This document shows positions 43,884-52,541 of a stretch of DNA of 55,758 nt, one piece after another. This DNA comes from a virus: positions 1 to 55,758 of IMG/VR virus record IMGVR_UViG_3300021963_000156. The stretch is one strand, 5' to 3'. Numbering within the stretch: position 1 is the stretch's first letter; each line of letters starts with the position of its first letter. The position numbers were made by a program, and so were the translations under genes. The notes under the pieces are model-generated. The model was not told the DNA's origin. It searched no databases and saw only the letters and a list, made by a program, of their open reading frames with translations.

Positions 43884-46213
43884 TATAACTTACAAGCCTC
43901 GCAGTCATCTTCTAAATCTACTTCTACATAATTCTGTGCCACGCTTTGAACTAAATCTTCTTCTTTGGCTCTACTACCTGCTTTATTGATTAAACTGTAA
44001 TAGAATGTCTTCAATCCCCATACATGAGCCTGCATCAAGTTCTTGGCAATCAATGTCGTAGGAACTTTGCGATCAGCGAAGTGTGCTGGATTGTAGAATG
44101 TGTTAGTTGAAATTGATTGATCGACATAGGCAGCTAGTACTGCTGCTGTTTTAATATATCCATCACAGTCTTTCTGTTCCCACATCAATTGATATTTGTT
44201 TTTCAATCTTTGATATTCAGGAACTACTTGTGTAAAGGATCCAGCTTTGCTTTCTTTAGTAGAGATCAGGCTCATAGGTAATTCAATACCGTTAGTACTG
44301 TTAATAACAACAGAGCTTGACTCCACAGGAGCAATAGCCATAAGAGTGGCATTTCGTACTCCATGTTCTTTCATCTCCTTGCGTAATGTCTCCCAATCAA
44401 GTTCGGGAGTAAAGTCAGCTAACTCGTTGACTCCGTTGGCACGTGACTCCCAGGGGAATATGCCTTGGCCGTATCGGGTATGTGAGCTATGCTGACAAGC
44501 ACCTCTTTCTTTGGCCAGTTCAACTGTTGCTTCTGTTAGATAGTAGGCCTGATGCTCCATCCATGTTTTAACTTCTTGTAAGGCATCTTTTTCTCCGTAA
44601 CGTAAACTACGTTTGGCATGCCAGTAGGCTAGATTTGTGACGCCAATACCCAATGGCTGTATCTCATCGTTACTGAGTTTGCTCTGTATCGATAAGAAGT
44701 CTTGATAGTCAAGGATGTTACACAGGCTACGCTGTAGAATCCTACAGGCTCTACGCATGTCCTCTGGATTTCGGAACGATCCCCAGTTGATAGATCCCAG
44801 TGTACATAACGCTATGCGACCACTATCGTCGTCGAGTCGTTTAAAGGGACGTGTGGGTAATAGGATCTCACAGCACAGGTTACTCTGATATATCGTATGA
44901 TATTCAGGATCAAAAGGTCCTTGATTCATTACATTATCAATGAACACCAAATAGATACGACCTGTATCTGTGCGTTCTTTCAGTATACCACCCTTGAAAA
45001 CTTCTTCAGCACTGATGACTTTCTTTCGAAGATCCTTACGTTTTTCATATTTTACGTACAGCTCTTCAAATCGATCAGTGTTCTGATAAAATGCTTCATA
45101 TAAATCCGGTACTTGGTTAGGATCAAAGAAAGTTATATTTTCTTTGTTTTTGAATCTTCTCCAGAACATAGCGTTAAGCACAACCCCATAATCCATATGA
45201 CGGACTCGGGTTTCTTCTGTTCCTTGGTTGTTCTTAAGCACGATAAGGTCATCAAACTGATGATGCCAAATAGGATAGAATACAGTAGCACTAGCATTAC
45301 GAATGCCTCCTTGTGAACATGAGCGTAGATCACCAAACCATTTCTTTAAGAATGGGATCATGCCTGTGTGCATGATCTCACCACCTCTGATGGGGCTACC
45401 TAACGGGCGTAGTCGTCCAATTTCCAAACCAATGCCTGCTCGCTTGCTGGCATACTTGGCCATCATCTCACCACTAGCAAATATAGAATCCAGATCGTCG
45501 TCACTGCGGATAAGCACACAACTAGAAAACTGTTTAGTAGGAGTGCCAAGCCCAGCCAGCACAGGTGTAGCAAGAGTAAACAAGCCATCTGAAGAACAGT
45601 TGTAGTACTCTTTGATGTAACGCATACGGGCCGAGTTAGGTTCTTCCTTATGAAAGACTGTAGCGGCGGCCACCATGTATCTAACTTGGGGAGTTTCATA
45701 AATTTCCTTTGTCGCACGATTGCGTACCAAATATTTTTCAATTAACTGTTCGATGGCGGCATACGAGTACAATTCGTCTTTTTCGTGATCTATAATCTCG
45801 TCCATCTTGTTCCAGTCGTCTTCTGAATACCATTCAAGAAGTTCGGGAGTGTATAATCCTGTAGCAACATTTGTCTTTACGATATCATAGAGGCGGGGAG
45901 GATTGTACTGGCCATATACATCCTTGCGTAGCATTGACAAACGTTGTTTGCCTGCTACGTATTGATAATTTGTGTGACCTACATCTGGATTGTGTTCAAT
46001 GTCAATAAGGTCTACAATAGCTCTTAGAGTTAAAGAATCTATTTCTTGTGTTGTTATGCCGTCATAGAAATGTGGACTAGCTTTGATCTCAATCATTGAT
46101 TGACTGACATCTGCTATTCCACTACATACTTTTGTAATCTGTGCCTGCCACTTCTCTAGCGTCAGTGGTTCTCTGGATCCGTCTCTCTTTACTACTACAA
46201 TACTATCGTTCAT
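43883..46213 (-). CDS. nrdA: Ribonucleotide reductase alpha subunit NrdA
   Basis: 776 residues from the ATG at 46213; the longer upstream frame would include the TATAAATA late box. It starts MNDSIVVVKRDGSREPLTLEKW, an ATP-cone like N terminus. The active-site Cys lie in the SSCVLIRSDDDLDSI and CSQGGIR regions, and the C terminus CEACKL holds the CxxC pair that exchanges with glutaredoxin. Class Ia. Confidence 0.95.
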   Translation of the reverse strand: MNDSIVVVKRDGSREPLTLEKWQAQITKVCSGIADVSQSMIEIKASPHFYDGITTQEIDSLTLRAIVDLIDIEHNPDVGHTNYQYVAGKQRLSMLRKDVYGQYNPPRLYDIVKTNVATGLYTPELLEWYSEDDWNKMDEIIDHEKDELYSYAAIEQLIEKYLVRNRATKEIYETPQVRYMVAAATVFHKEEPNSARMRYIKEYYNCSSDGLFTLATPVLAGLGTPTKQFSSCVLIRSDDDLDSIFASGEMMAKYASKRAGIGLEIGRLRPLGSPIRGGEIMHTGMIPFLKKWFGDLRSCSQGGIRNASATVFYPIWHHQFDDLIVLKNNQGTEETRVRHMDYGVVLNAMFWRRFKNKENITFFDPNQVPDLYEAFYQNTDRFEELYVKYEKRKDLRKKVISAEEVFKGGILKERTDTGRIYLVFIDNVMNQGPFDPEYHTIYQSNLCCEILLPTRPFKRLDDDSGRIALCTLGSINWGSFRNPEDMRRACRILQRSLCNILDYQDFLSIQSKLSNDEIQPLGIGVTNLAYWHAKRSLRYGEKDALQEVKTWMEHQAYYLTEATVELAKERGACQHSSHTRYGQGIFPWESRANGVNELADFTPELDWETLRKEMKEHGVRNATLMAIAPVESSSVVINSTNGIELPMSLISTKESKAGSFTQVVPEYQRLKNKYQLMWEQKDCDGYIKTAAVLAAYVDQSISTNTFYNPAHFADRKVPTTLIAKNLMQAHVWGLKTFYYSLINKAGSRAKEEDLVQSVAQNYVEVDLEDDCEACKL

Positions 46214-46251
46214 TCTTGCCTCTAATTTTCTTTCTTTTGTCGTTGAGGTAG

Positions 46252-46259
46252 TATTTATA
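46252..46259 (-). promoter_or_regulatory. T4-type late promoter for nrdA
   Basis: Perfect TATAAATA, ending 38 nt upstream of the ATG at 46213, with an ordinary ribosome binding site (AGAGG) in between. Confidence 0.7.
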
Positions 46260-46265
46260 ACATCC

Positions 46266-46670
46266 TCATACTGGGTAAATTTTATTAGATCCATGTGTGA
46301 GCTCGCCCGTGTTAGTGACTTCCCTATGAAAAAAATTCAATACATCGCGGTCATTAACTACTACGATATATCTTTCTTCTCTGGAAAACATAGACGTATG
46401 TATCTCTACTTTTTGGCTCTTAAAACGTTCTGTTAATGTCAAAGTATAACACATACCCAATGCGATAGCAAGGTCGTCATACTTATTATCTATGATTAAA
46501 TGCCACGGATCGGGCCAATCGGATGTATAGTTTGGATCTAAGTATCGATGAACGAATGGAGTTCTACTCCAAAAGAGAGCTACATCCTCTAAAGGATGTT
46601 CGGATGTCTCAAGTGACTGGCGAAATTCTTTCCAGACCTTGAGTCTAGAAGTTTGATCGAGATCAAACAC
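46266..46670 (-). CDS. Conserved phage hypothetical protein
   Basis: 134 residues. The segment HPLEDVALFWSRTPFVHRYL and the DPWHLIIDNKYDDLAIALGM stretch fit a family common in T4-like phages with no assigned role. Overlaps the spike gene start by 8 nt. Confidence 0.75.
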   Translation of the reverse strand: MFDLDQTSRLKVWKEFRQSLETSEHPLEDVALFWSRTPFVHRYLDPNYTSDWPDPWHLIIDNKYDDLAIALGMCYTLTLTERFKSQKVEIHTSMFSREERYIVVVNDRDVLNFFHREVTNTGELTHGSNKIYPV

Positions 46671-48228
46671 TGTAACTTACTTTATACCTAAATGTGTCCG
46701 GAACGAGATCTGCTGATGGGCTCTTATAATCGATAATCATAGTTTCAGCCCCGTTTATCTCTACGCTGTTTGAAACTAATCGAACAGAAAATTCAACTGT
46801 CTCTGGTCTAGCATCACCGCAGGTACTACTATAACTATCAGTAATGATAGGACCAGCAAAGCTGTCGCCGATGACAATATCTAATGTACCGGATCTAGCA
46901 GAACCGTTGGTAAATGAAATAGTATAATCTAATATTGTATGAGAATTCAGCGACGAAAACATCGTTAATGGCACAGGTCCAAGAGATATGTATAAACTTT
47001 GTGTTATCTCATCTGTGATTGTAACCTTGCTGCCATTTAACACTTCAGAATATGCCAGTCTATCATCATCAACTAACACAGTAGTATACGCAGCAGCGTG
47101 TCTATCAAAGGAACAATCAATTACATTGTTATTACCTATCTGACCAAACATGACAATACCGCTGCTAGGGGCAGCAGGTAGGAGATCATCATTACCACAT
47201 TTTCTAAATCTACTTCGAGTAACTTTTACATTAGTTCCAAAATCTGATTTAAATGCGTATCTAGCGATTTCGTTAAAATAACAATCGTCTATGAACCAGT
47301 CGTTGATTTGGCCTGCTACTCCGTTTATTTCGATAGCGGCAGTTAACAATCTAAACTCACTGCCCATAAAACTTATATTGCTGCTAAATGGATCAACTTG
47401 ATCGAATTGTAATGCTCTATAGCTCTTTTCAAATTTACAATTCTTAAATGTAATGCCTTCGACGATTGTTCCTATCTTTTCTGTGTTGGAAACATAGATC
47501 ATAGGATCAGTAACTGTAGCATTAGCGGCGTCTGTTAACGTTTGTAAGGTTCCTTGGAATGTACAACGTTCAAATATTCCATCTTTCATACCTGTTAGAT
47601 CAAAATGGCCTGTGGTAAATCTAAAGGACACTTGTTTAAAAATAATATCGTGTGGTCTATCTGAAGATTCAAACGCAACAGGAGCAGTGCCTGCGGTAGA
47701 AGTTAAAGCGATAGATGTGTCATCTACGATAATAACAGCACCTACTTGTGATTCGCCAATTACTGTAGCATAAGAAGGAATTAACAAAGGACTGGCGATT
47801 CTATAATGGCCTGTAGGTACAAATAATTCTTTACGGTATTCTGCGTCTACGTTTCTAAATAACTCATTCAGGGCATTCTGAAATGCCTCAGTGTCATCTA
47901 CAATGCCGTTGCCCACAGCACCAAAGTCTTTGACGTTTACGCGATCATCTAATTTATTCTGTAAGGTTCTAAAAACTGATTTAGTGATGCTAGGTTCATT
48001 GCGAGCAAATCTATAAGATTCGATAAGATCTAATAGATTGTCTTGTTCTGTAAGGACCTTGGTATTGCCAACTGCTGGAGCACCTTCTGCTACTGAACCG
48101 TTACCTATAAACAATTCTTGGGTGTCAACGGCCCAGGCTATCTCACCACTGGATAATTGTGGGATTCCTGATTCTCCGTTCTTGCGTCCCCTGCGGACCT
48201 GTATTTTCGATATCTGTACGACAGCCAT
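46663..48228 (-). CDS. Tail spike with pectate-lyase-like beta-helix
   Basis: 521 residues. An N-terminal adaptor (QISKIQVRRGRKNGESGIP...LSSGEIAWAVDTQELFIGNG) is the hub-binding part used by T4-like tail fibres and spikes. The VNVKDFGAVGNGIVDDTEAF segment begins a pectate-lyase-3 type right-handed beta-helix of about 300 residues. A beta-rich C-terminal domain follows. It likely binds or cleaves surface polysaccharide. Confidence 0.88.
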   Translation of the reverse strand: MAVVQISKIQVRRGRKNGESGIPQLSSGEIAWAVDTQELFIGNGSVAEGAPAVGNTKVLTEQDNLLDLIESYRFARNEPSITKSVFRTLQNKLDDRVNVKDFGAVGNGIVDDTEAFQNALNELFRNVDAEYRKELFVPTGHYRIASPLLIPSYATVIGESQVGAVIIVDDTSIALTSTAGTAPVAFESSDRPHDIIFKQVSFRFTTGHFDLTGMKDGIFERCTFQGTLQTLTDAANATVTDPMIYVSNTEKIGTIVEGITFKNCKFEKSYRALQFDQVDPFSSNISFMGSEFRLLTAAIEINGVAGQINDWFIDDCYFNEIARYAFKSDFGTNVKVTRSRFRKCGNDDLLPAAPSSGIVMFGQIGNNNVIDCSFDRHAAAYTTVLVDDDRLAYSEVLNGSKVTITDEITQSLYISLGPVPLTMFSSLNSHTILDYTISFTNGSARSGTLDIVIGDSFAGPIITDSYSSTCGDARPETVEFSVRLVSNSVEINGAETMIIDYKSPSADLVPDTFRYKVSYSV

Positions 48229-48254
48229 AGATGAATTTCCCTTATATAGGATAT

Positions 48255-48962
48255 TTATCTGTTAGCTGTGTAGTATTCTTCTACCTTTTCTAACCAAAGA
48301 TCTTGGTATTTGTTAAAGTCTTGTGGTAACAGATCAAACTGCTGATATTCACAGGCTCTAGAGCACATAAACACATGGCCCTCGCGGATGTCAGTGCCGT
48401 AGACTTCATTATGTGCTAATATATAAGCGACCAGCTGAATTTTATAATCTTCAACCCACTCTTCTTTTTTAGGCTTGTTGGTTTGTTTGTAGTCGCAGAC
48501 GCTAGGGTTGCCTTTGTAAACTGCTACTAGGTCAGTGGTTCCAGAATACAAACCTGGAAAGTATAAACTCTGTTCCATGGCCCATACTTCTTCAACATCT
48601 TTTAATCCGTTAAGAATTATTTGATCTGCCATTGAATTAGCTTGTACATGAACAGGAGCATTTCCTGGTTGGCGTTGTAGACCTGCTATAAATCTTTCAA
48701 GATTACTGTGCATTGCTGTACCTACTCCGGCAGCTTCTGTGGTAATCTCTTTGGCCTTTTGTTCGCCTACACGCCTCTTCCATTCGTTTAGTGCTGTCAT
48801 GTCTTTGGTAGCCGACAATATAGTTGTCACTGACGGAAGGCTTTCGCCATCGGGGGTTAGATAAACTCGCTTACGAGTTACTGGATCATTGATTTGTTGG
48901 CAGTTCTTATACTGGAACTTTTCTACAAAAGGTGGGGGTTTGATTGTTTCGATTATATTCAT
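48255..48962 (-). CDS. RecB-like PD-(D/E)XK exonuclease
   Basis: 235 residues. YLTPDGESLPSVTTIL and GTAMHSNLERFI precede the core: GLYSGTTDLVAVYKGNPS and the CDYKQTNKPKKEEWVEDYK segment give D...DxK, the nuclease motif, and QLVAYILAH the following Q-x-x-x-Y. It is the usual phage Cas4/RecB-type nuclease, likely for DNA repair or recombination. Confidence 0.85.
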   Translation of the reverse strand: MNIIETIKPPPFVEKFQYKNCQQINDPVTRKRVYLTPDGESLPSVTTILSATKDMTALNEWKRRVGEQKAKEITTEAAGVGTAMHSNLERFIAGLQRQPGNAPVHVQANSMADQIILNGLKDVEEVWAMEQSLYFPGLYSGTTDLVAVYKGNPSVCDYKQTNKPKKEEWVEDYKIQLVAYILAHNEVYGTDIREGHVFMCSRACEYQQFDLLPQDFNKYQDLWLEKVEEYYTANR

Positions 48963-48992
48963 TTAGCAATTATAACAGATATTTGATAAAAA

Positions 48993-49370
48993 TCAAATAG
49001 CCGCTTTTGCCAATTGCTTAGGTGCTGCGGAAGCGGCTGTTTGATTGACTTTCTCTTTAGATTTATCAATATCTGAGCCAGGATCTTCCTTTTCCTGGCT
49101 TACGCCGGGTACCTTGAGGCTGATGCCACTAGGTTCAAAGTTTTTAACTAGGCCGCTGACTATGGGATACTTGTCATAGATTTTAGCAAACGTAGCTTGA
49201 TCTAGTTTAAGACCCTTCAGCTCCGGTAACTGATTTAAGAATGCCCAGTTGTAATTGGCTGCTTGGCCTTTGCTGGCAGATCTGCCTATAAGTGTTTGTA
49301 ATGCTAACTTTATTCGGATAGCATATTCTCGCCCAGGGTCAGCAGAATCATCAAATTCAAAAATTCTCAT
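48993..49370 (-). CDS. Putative internal head protein (MRIFEF type)
   Basis: 125 residues. The N terminus MRIFEFDDSADPG is aligned with other MRxFEF starts in the window and could be a capsid-targeting sequence. The rest is helical and polar, with an Ala-rich tail. Not otherwise recognised. Confidence 0.5.
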   Translation of the reverse strand: MRIFEFDDSADPGREYAIRIKLALQTLIGRSASKGQAANYNWAFLNQLPELKGLKLDQATFAKIYDKYPIVSGLVKNFEPSGISLKVPGVSQEKEDPGSDIDKSKEKVNQTAASAAPKQLAKAAI

Positions 49371-49861
49371 TATACACCTGCTGTTTGTTTGATACCAGCA
49401 AGGGCAGTTTCTAGATCTTTGATCTGTTTTGATAGATCTTGTTGACCTTTAATCGCTAGCTGTTGTTGTTGCTGTTGCTGTTTTTGTTGCTGTGGTGTTA
49501 TCTGTTGTTGATCTTGGTCTTGGGTAGATTTGCCACCGCTCATAGCAGAACCAAAACCAGAAACAGCACCACCCACTGCCTGACCTGCTAGATTGCCTAC
49601 ACCTCTTGCTGTGGCTTGAGCACCTTTGGCTAGTCCTCTTCCTATCGCAGGAGCAGCTTTGGCTACACCTTGTCCCACAGCCTTTGTGGCCTGTACAGCA
49701 CCTCTACCAATAGCAGAAGCAGCAGCACCGGCACCACGTAGAGCAGTACTGCCTACAGCGGCAGCACCTCGAGCCAGTATACCCGCACCGGCAGCGAGAG
49801 CTGGAAGTATTTCATCCAGCTTTTCTTGTTCTTCTTTAGATGCGAATTCAGTAAGTCTCAT
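49370..49861 (-). CDS. Ala/Gly-rich protein with capsid-targeting-like N terminus
   Basis: 163 residues. MRLTEFASKEEQEKLDE|I starts like a capsid-targeting sequence with an LxE cleavage site. It is followed by a very Ala/Gly-rich stretch (LRGAGAAASAIGRGAVQATK, ARGVGNLAGQAVGGAVSGFG) that could be membrane active, and a Gln-run (about 16 of 20 residues). TAATG overlap with the 49861 gene. Could be an ejected membrane-permeating protein. Confidence 0.55.
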   Translation of the reverse strand: MRLTEFASKEEQEKLDEILPALAAGAGILARGAAAVGSTALRGAGAAASAIGRGAVQATKAVGQGVAKAAPAIGRGLAKGAQATARGVGNLAGQAVGGAVSGFGSAMSGGKSTQDQDQQQITPQQQKQQQQQQQLAIKGQQDLSKQIKDLETALAGIKQTAGV

Positions 49862-50679
49862 TAGCCTGCTAGGACTTTCAATAGTCGATTTTGTCTTTCA
49901 ATGCTTTCACGTTTAGCACGGCCTGCTTCTTCAGGGCCGCCAGCTGCTGGTTCTGCGGCTGCGAAATCGTCTTCTGCTGGAATTGGCTCTTCGGCATTTA
50001 ATTCGTCTGGAGCAGCTGGAGCAGCACCCATGTCTGCTCCGGGTTCCATACCTAGTTCATCGGTTGGTTCAGCACCTAACATGTCTGTCGGTTGCTCGTC
50101 ACCAGATAGTACACGAACTCCTGAGCTCAATGCTTCGCGTGTTGTCTTTAATGTTTCTAATGCTGATTGGATTGCTGGAGCAACTTGGCTAACAAATGCT
50201 TTAGCTTGCTCTTGCCCCATCTCATCACGTATAACATCGCCTAGTTCTAGTAACTGATCATTTTCCATCTGTGCTAGGTCTTCAATCCAACGGCCTACTC
50301 TATCTACCATAGATTTAGCAGTAACCACAGCACTGGCCTTGTCTGTAGCACTTTCTCTTACTTGAGTGTTCATTTCTTCTCCTGTTTGGGTTTCCGGATT
50401 TCCTTCTGGGCTTTCCATAGTAACTTCGCCACGCTGATCTATCTCTGCGTTGATAGCATCTAACATCCATTGAGCACGAGAATAATCGTCGTTTTCAATA
50501 GTTTCGTTAAATCCAGAGTTTTGCTTGAACTGATAAATCTGTGTTCTAAGTCTGTTACGCGAATCTTCTAGTTGATCTAGAGTATAGTTTTCTAAACTGA
50601 TGCGTTGACCAAATGTTTTTTCAATAGTTTCGTTGATCGTTTTAGCGTCAGCTTTTTTAAATAGTTCTGTTGTTTTCAT
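49861..50679 (-). CDS. Putative head core or scaffold-type protein
   Basis: 272 residues. A helical N terminus (MKTTELFKKADAKTINETIE) is followed by a polar helical core and a strongly acidic Pro/Ala/Glu-rich tail (DELGMEPGADMGAAPAAPDE). The acidic tail and the neighbours fit an internal head role. No homologue recognised. Confidence 0.5.
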   Translation of the reverse strand: MKTTELFKKADAKTINETIEKTFGQRISLENYTLDQLEDSRNRLRTQIYQFKQNSGFNETIENDDYSRAQWMLDAINAEIDQRGEVTMESPEGNPETQTGEEMNTQVRESATDKASAVVTAKSMVDRVGRWIEDLAQMENDQLLELGDVIRDEMGQEQAKAFVSQVAPAIQSALETLKTTREALSSGVRVLSGDEQPTDMLGAEPTDELGMEPGADMGAAPAAPDELNAEEPIPAEDDFAAAEPAAGGPEEAGRAKRESIERQNRLLKVLAG

Positions 50680-50713
50680 GTTTGCCCATCCAGGATTATC
50701 ATATATTTATTAC

Positions 50714-51160
50714 TTATCCAGCCAAACTCAGAGCTTGTTTTTTCCAATATTCAGCCGAGGATTTAACATAACCCAAGCGGGCTAGGTACATGTCTATGCG
50801 GAACTGGTCTTGTTCTGCGTGTGCTTTTGCTAATCTTCCTTTAAACATCTGATATTCTGCTAGGGCAGATCCAAATTTAGAATCCATCATGATCAATTGA
50901 TCTATTTTTTGCTGATATCTTATATGGTCAATGGCCATAAGATTAGCCACCTTGACCGCTACTTTGTTTAAGGATACGTCGGCAAAAATCAAGCGATCTC
51001 TTTGATATATATTCTTTATTGATCCTAAACTTTCTATCAACACATCTCCAACAAGGATACCCTTATCCGTTTTTTTAGGGATTAATTGTTCTTGTTGTAC
51101 TAGCTTTTTGTTAACTCTAGCAATGACTGTGTCTAGTCGCTGCTGAATATTTTTAGTCAT
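50714..51160 (-). CDS. Helical hypothetical protein
   Basis: 148 residues, Lys/Gln/Leu-rich throughout (QRLDTVIARVNKKLVQQEQL), likely a long coiled coil. Its ATG lies immediately after the terminator of the upstream gene. No function assigned. Confidence 0.6.
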   Translation of the reverse strand: MTKNIQQRLDTVIARVNKKLVQQEQLIPKKTDKGILVGDVLIESLGSIKNIYQRDRLIFADVSLNKVAVKVANLMAIDHIRYQQKIDQLIMMDSKFGSALAEYQMFKGRLAKAHAEQDQFRIDMYLARLGYVKSSAEYWKKQALSLAG

Positions 51161-51184
51161 AAAAAAAGGACCTATGGTCCTTTA
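51161..51184 (-). terminator. Rho-independent terminator
   Basis: AAAGGACC-ATA-GGTCCTTT followed by a T7 run on the minus strand, ending the 51201 gene. It abuts the ATG of the next gene, which must then have its own start or rely on readthrough. Confidence 0.8.
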
Positions 51185-51200
51185 TTTAAGTGCGTATATT

Positions 51201-51521
51201 TTATACGCCGAAGAACTTGAAGATAGTTTGAATACTTAGTTGTCCAGTCCAACCTAAACCAGCTATAAATGCTAGACCTATCATTCCATAGGTCATTAGC
51301 TTTTGTTTATGTTTTTCTAAGTCTTTGATCTTACCAGCTAGTTCATTGTGCTGTGCTGTAGATTCTGTTCTCATATCTGCGAGTGTTCTAGACAGTGATT
51401 CGCCTGTGCGATCCAAGCAGTCGTGCATTTCTTTCACGTCTACTTTAATGTCATCTAGTTTTTCATCTAAGTTAGCTACCTGTACTTCTACAATGCTAAC
51501 ACGTTCCGCTACTGTGGCCAT
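51201..51521 (-). CDS. Coiled-coil protein with C-terminal membrane helix
   Basis: 106 residues. A heptad-rich N-terminal region (VEVQVANLDEKLDDIKVDVK) is followed by one membrane segment near the C terminus (LMTYGMIGLAFIAGLGWTG). The plan resembles the phage haemolysin XhlA family, which is linked to holins. A role in lysis or membrane anchoring is only plausible. Confidence 0.6.
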   Translation of the reverse strand: MATVAERVSIVEVQVANLDEKLDDIKVDVKEMHDCLDRTGESLSRTLADMRTESTAQHNELAGKIKDLEKHKQKLMTYGMIGLAFIAGLGWTGQLSIQTIFKFFGV

Positions 51522-51623
51522 TATGGCTGTTTCCTTGTATGTTAAGTCAAGTGCTCGCTCCGAGCCATGTGCCTAAGTTAGAAATGCCTAATGGTTTTGC
51601 CTTTGATAATATTATTTATCCGA

Positions 51624-52019
51624 TCAATCCAAAATCTGAATCGTCGTATTGAAATCTTTGCCTTTTGTGATAAAAGCAGGAAGATCAAAATTTATACTGT
51701 TATTTAGTCCGTCGACTATGGGTACACCGTTAAGGTCATTTATTAAGTGCCCTACAGGATTGTCGCCGTCGAGAAATCCGTCAGCACGTTCTGGTTCAAA
51801 TTCATAGATCCAATATGTACCCCTACCTTTCCAAGGATCAGGTAATCTACCTTCGTCTTGTTTCGGATCGTAGTCTGTGGCTATATTGGCTCGGAGGCCT
51901 ATGACCTGTATCAGAGTATTAAAGTTACTCTGTTGTCCTTGCTTTAACTCGCTGGTTTCGGATCTGGTAGCCTTACTGCGAGTTATGTCTACTAGTGTTG
52001 TGATTCGGTAACGGTTCAT
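51624..52019 (-). CDS. Conserved phage protein
   Basis: 131 residues, beta-rich (MNRYRITTLVDITRSKATRS...). The pattern 'YRITTLVDITRT...T...QQSNFNTLIQ' is one I recall from T4-like cyanophages, without a known function. Late region. Confidence 0.65.
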   Translation of the reverse strand: MNRYRITTLVDITRSKATRSETSELKQGQQSNFNTLIQVIGLRANIATDYDPKQDEGRLPDPWKGRGTYWIYEFEPERADGFLDGDNPVGHLINDLNGVPIVDGLNNSINFDLPAFITKGKDFNTTIQILD

Positions 52020-52041
52020 AATCTGCTATTATTTACGCAGA

Positions 52042-52070
52042 TAAAAAAAGGCCGGAAATTAATCCGGCCC
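52042..52070 (-). terminator. Rho-independent terminator
   Basis: GGCCGGA-TTAATT-TCCGGCC followed by a T7 run on the minus strand, after the 52099 gene. The hairpin is near perfect. Confidence 0.9.
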
Positions 52071-52098
52071 TTCCTTCCCATCCCTAGGAATTACTCAA

Positions 52099-52464
52099 TT
52101 ATAGTGCTGGTTTGAAGTTAGCAATAACAGTGATTGAAGCACCAGATACAGTAGTTGTATTTGGAGTACCACCTGAGCCTTGTAGACGGAAAAATACATC
52201 TGTAGTTGTTCCGCTTACAAATGCTGAACCGTCAGCTGTACCAAAAGCTGCGAATGTGAAAGCGTCTGGACCGTTAGTATCGGAACCATTGCCTGAACCG
52301 CCTGCTGCTGTTAGTTGACGATATACTGCCAATAGAACAGCGTTTGTTAAGTTACCAGAACCGCTCTTAGTAACTTGAACTACAAGCTCGTGGCCTGCGT
52401 CTGATGTGTTGATTGCGAATTTATTAAAATTATTCGCTACGTATGTGCTTGATAGATCTGCCAT
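52099..52464 (-). CDS. Small, probably abundant virion protein
   Basis: 121 residues, beta-rich, Gly/Ser/Thr/Asn-rich (SSTYVANNFNKFAINTSDAG, VSGASITVIANFKPAL). It has its own late promoter and strong terminator, so it is expressed as a single-gene unit. That suggests a highly abundant head-decoration or fibre protein. No homologue recognised. Confidence 0.6.
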   Translation of the reverse strand: MADLSSTYVANNFNKFAINTSDAGHELVVQVTKSGSGNLTNAVLLAVYRQLTAAGGSGNGSDTNGPDAFTFAAFGTADGSAFVSGTTTDVFFRLQGSGGTPNTTTVSGASITVIANFKPAL

Positions 52465-52509
52465 GATATTTTCTCCTTAATCAATGATCCCGCTCCGGGA
52501 CCGGCATAT

Positions 52510-52517
52510 TATTTATA
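52510..52517 (-). promoter_or_regulatory. T4-type late promoter
   Basis: Perfect TATAAATA, about 45 nt upstream of the ATG at 52464, followed by a good ribosome binding site (TAAGGAG). Confidence 0.8.
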
Positions 52518-52541
52518 AGGGTTTGGAGAAAACGTCAGATA

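Noticed and set aside
46214-46294. Longer nrdA start
   Set aside because: The extended frame covers the TATAAATA box, and the ATG at 46213 has a ribosome binding site and the expected N terminus.
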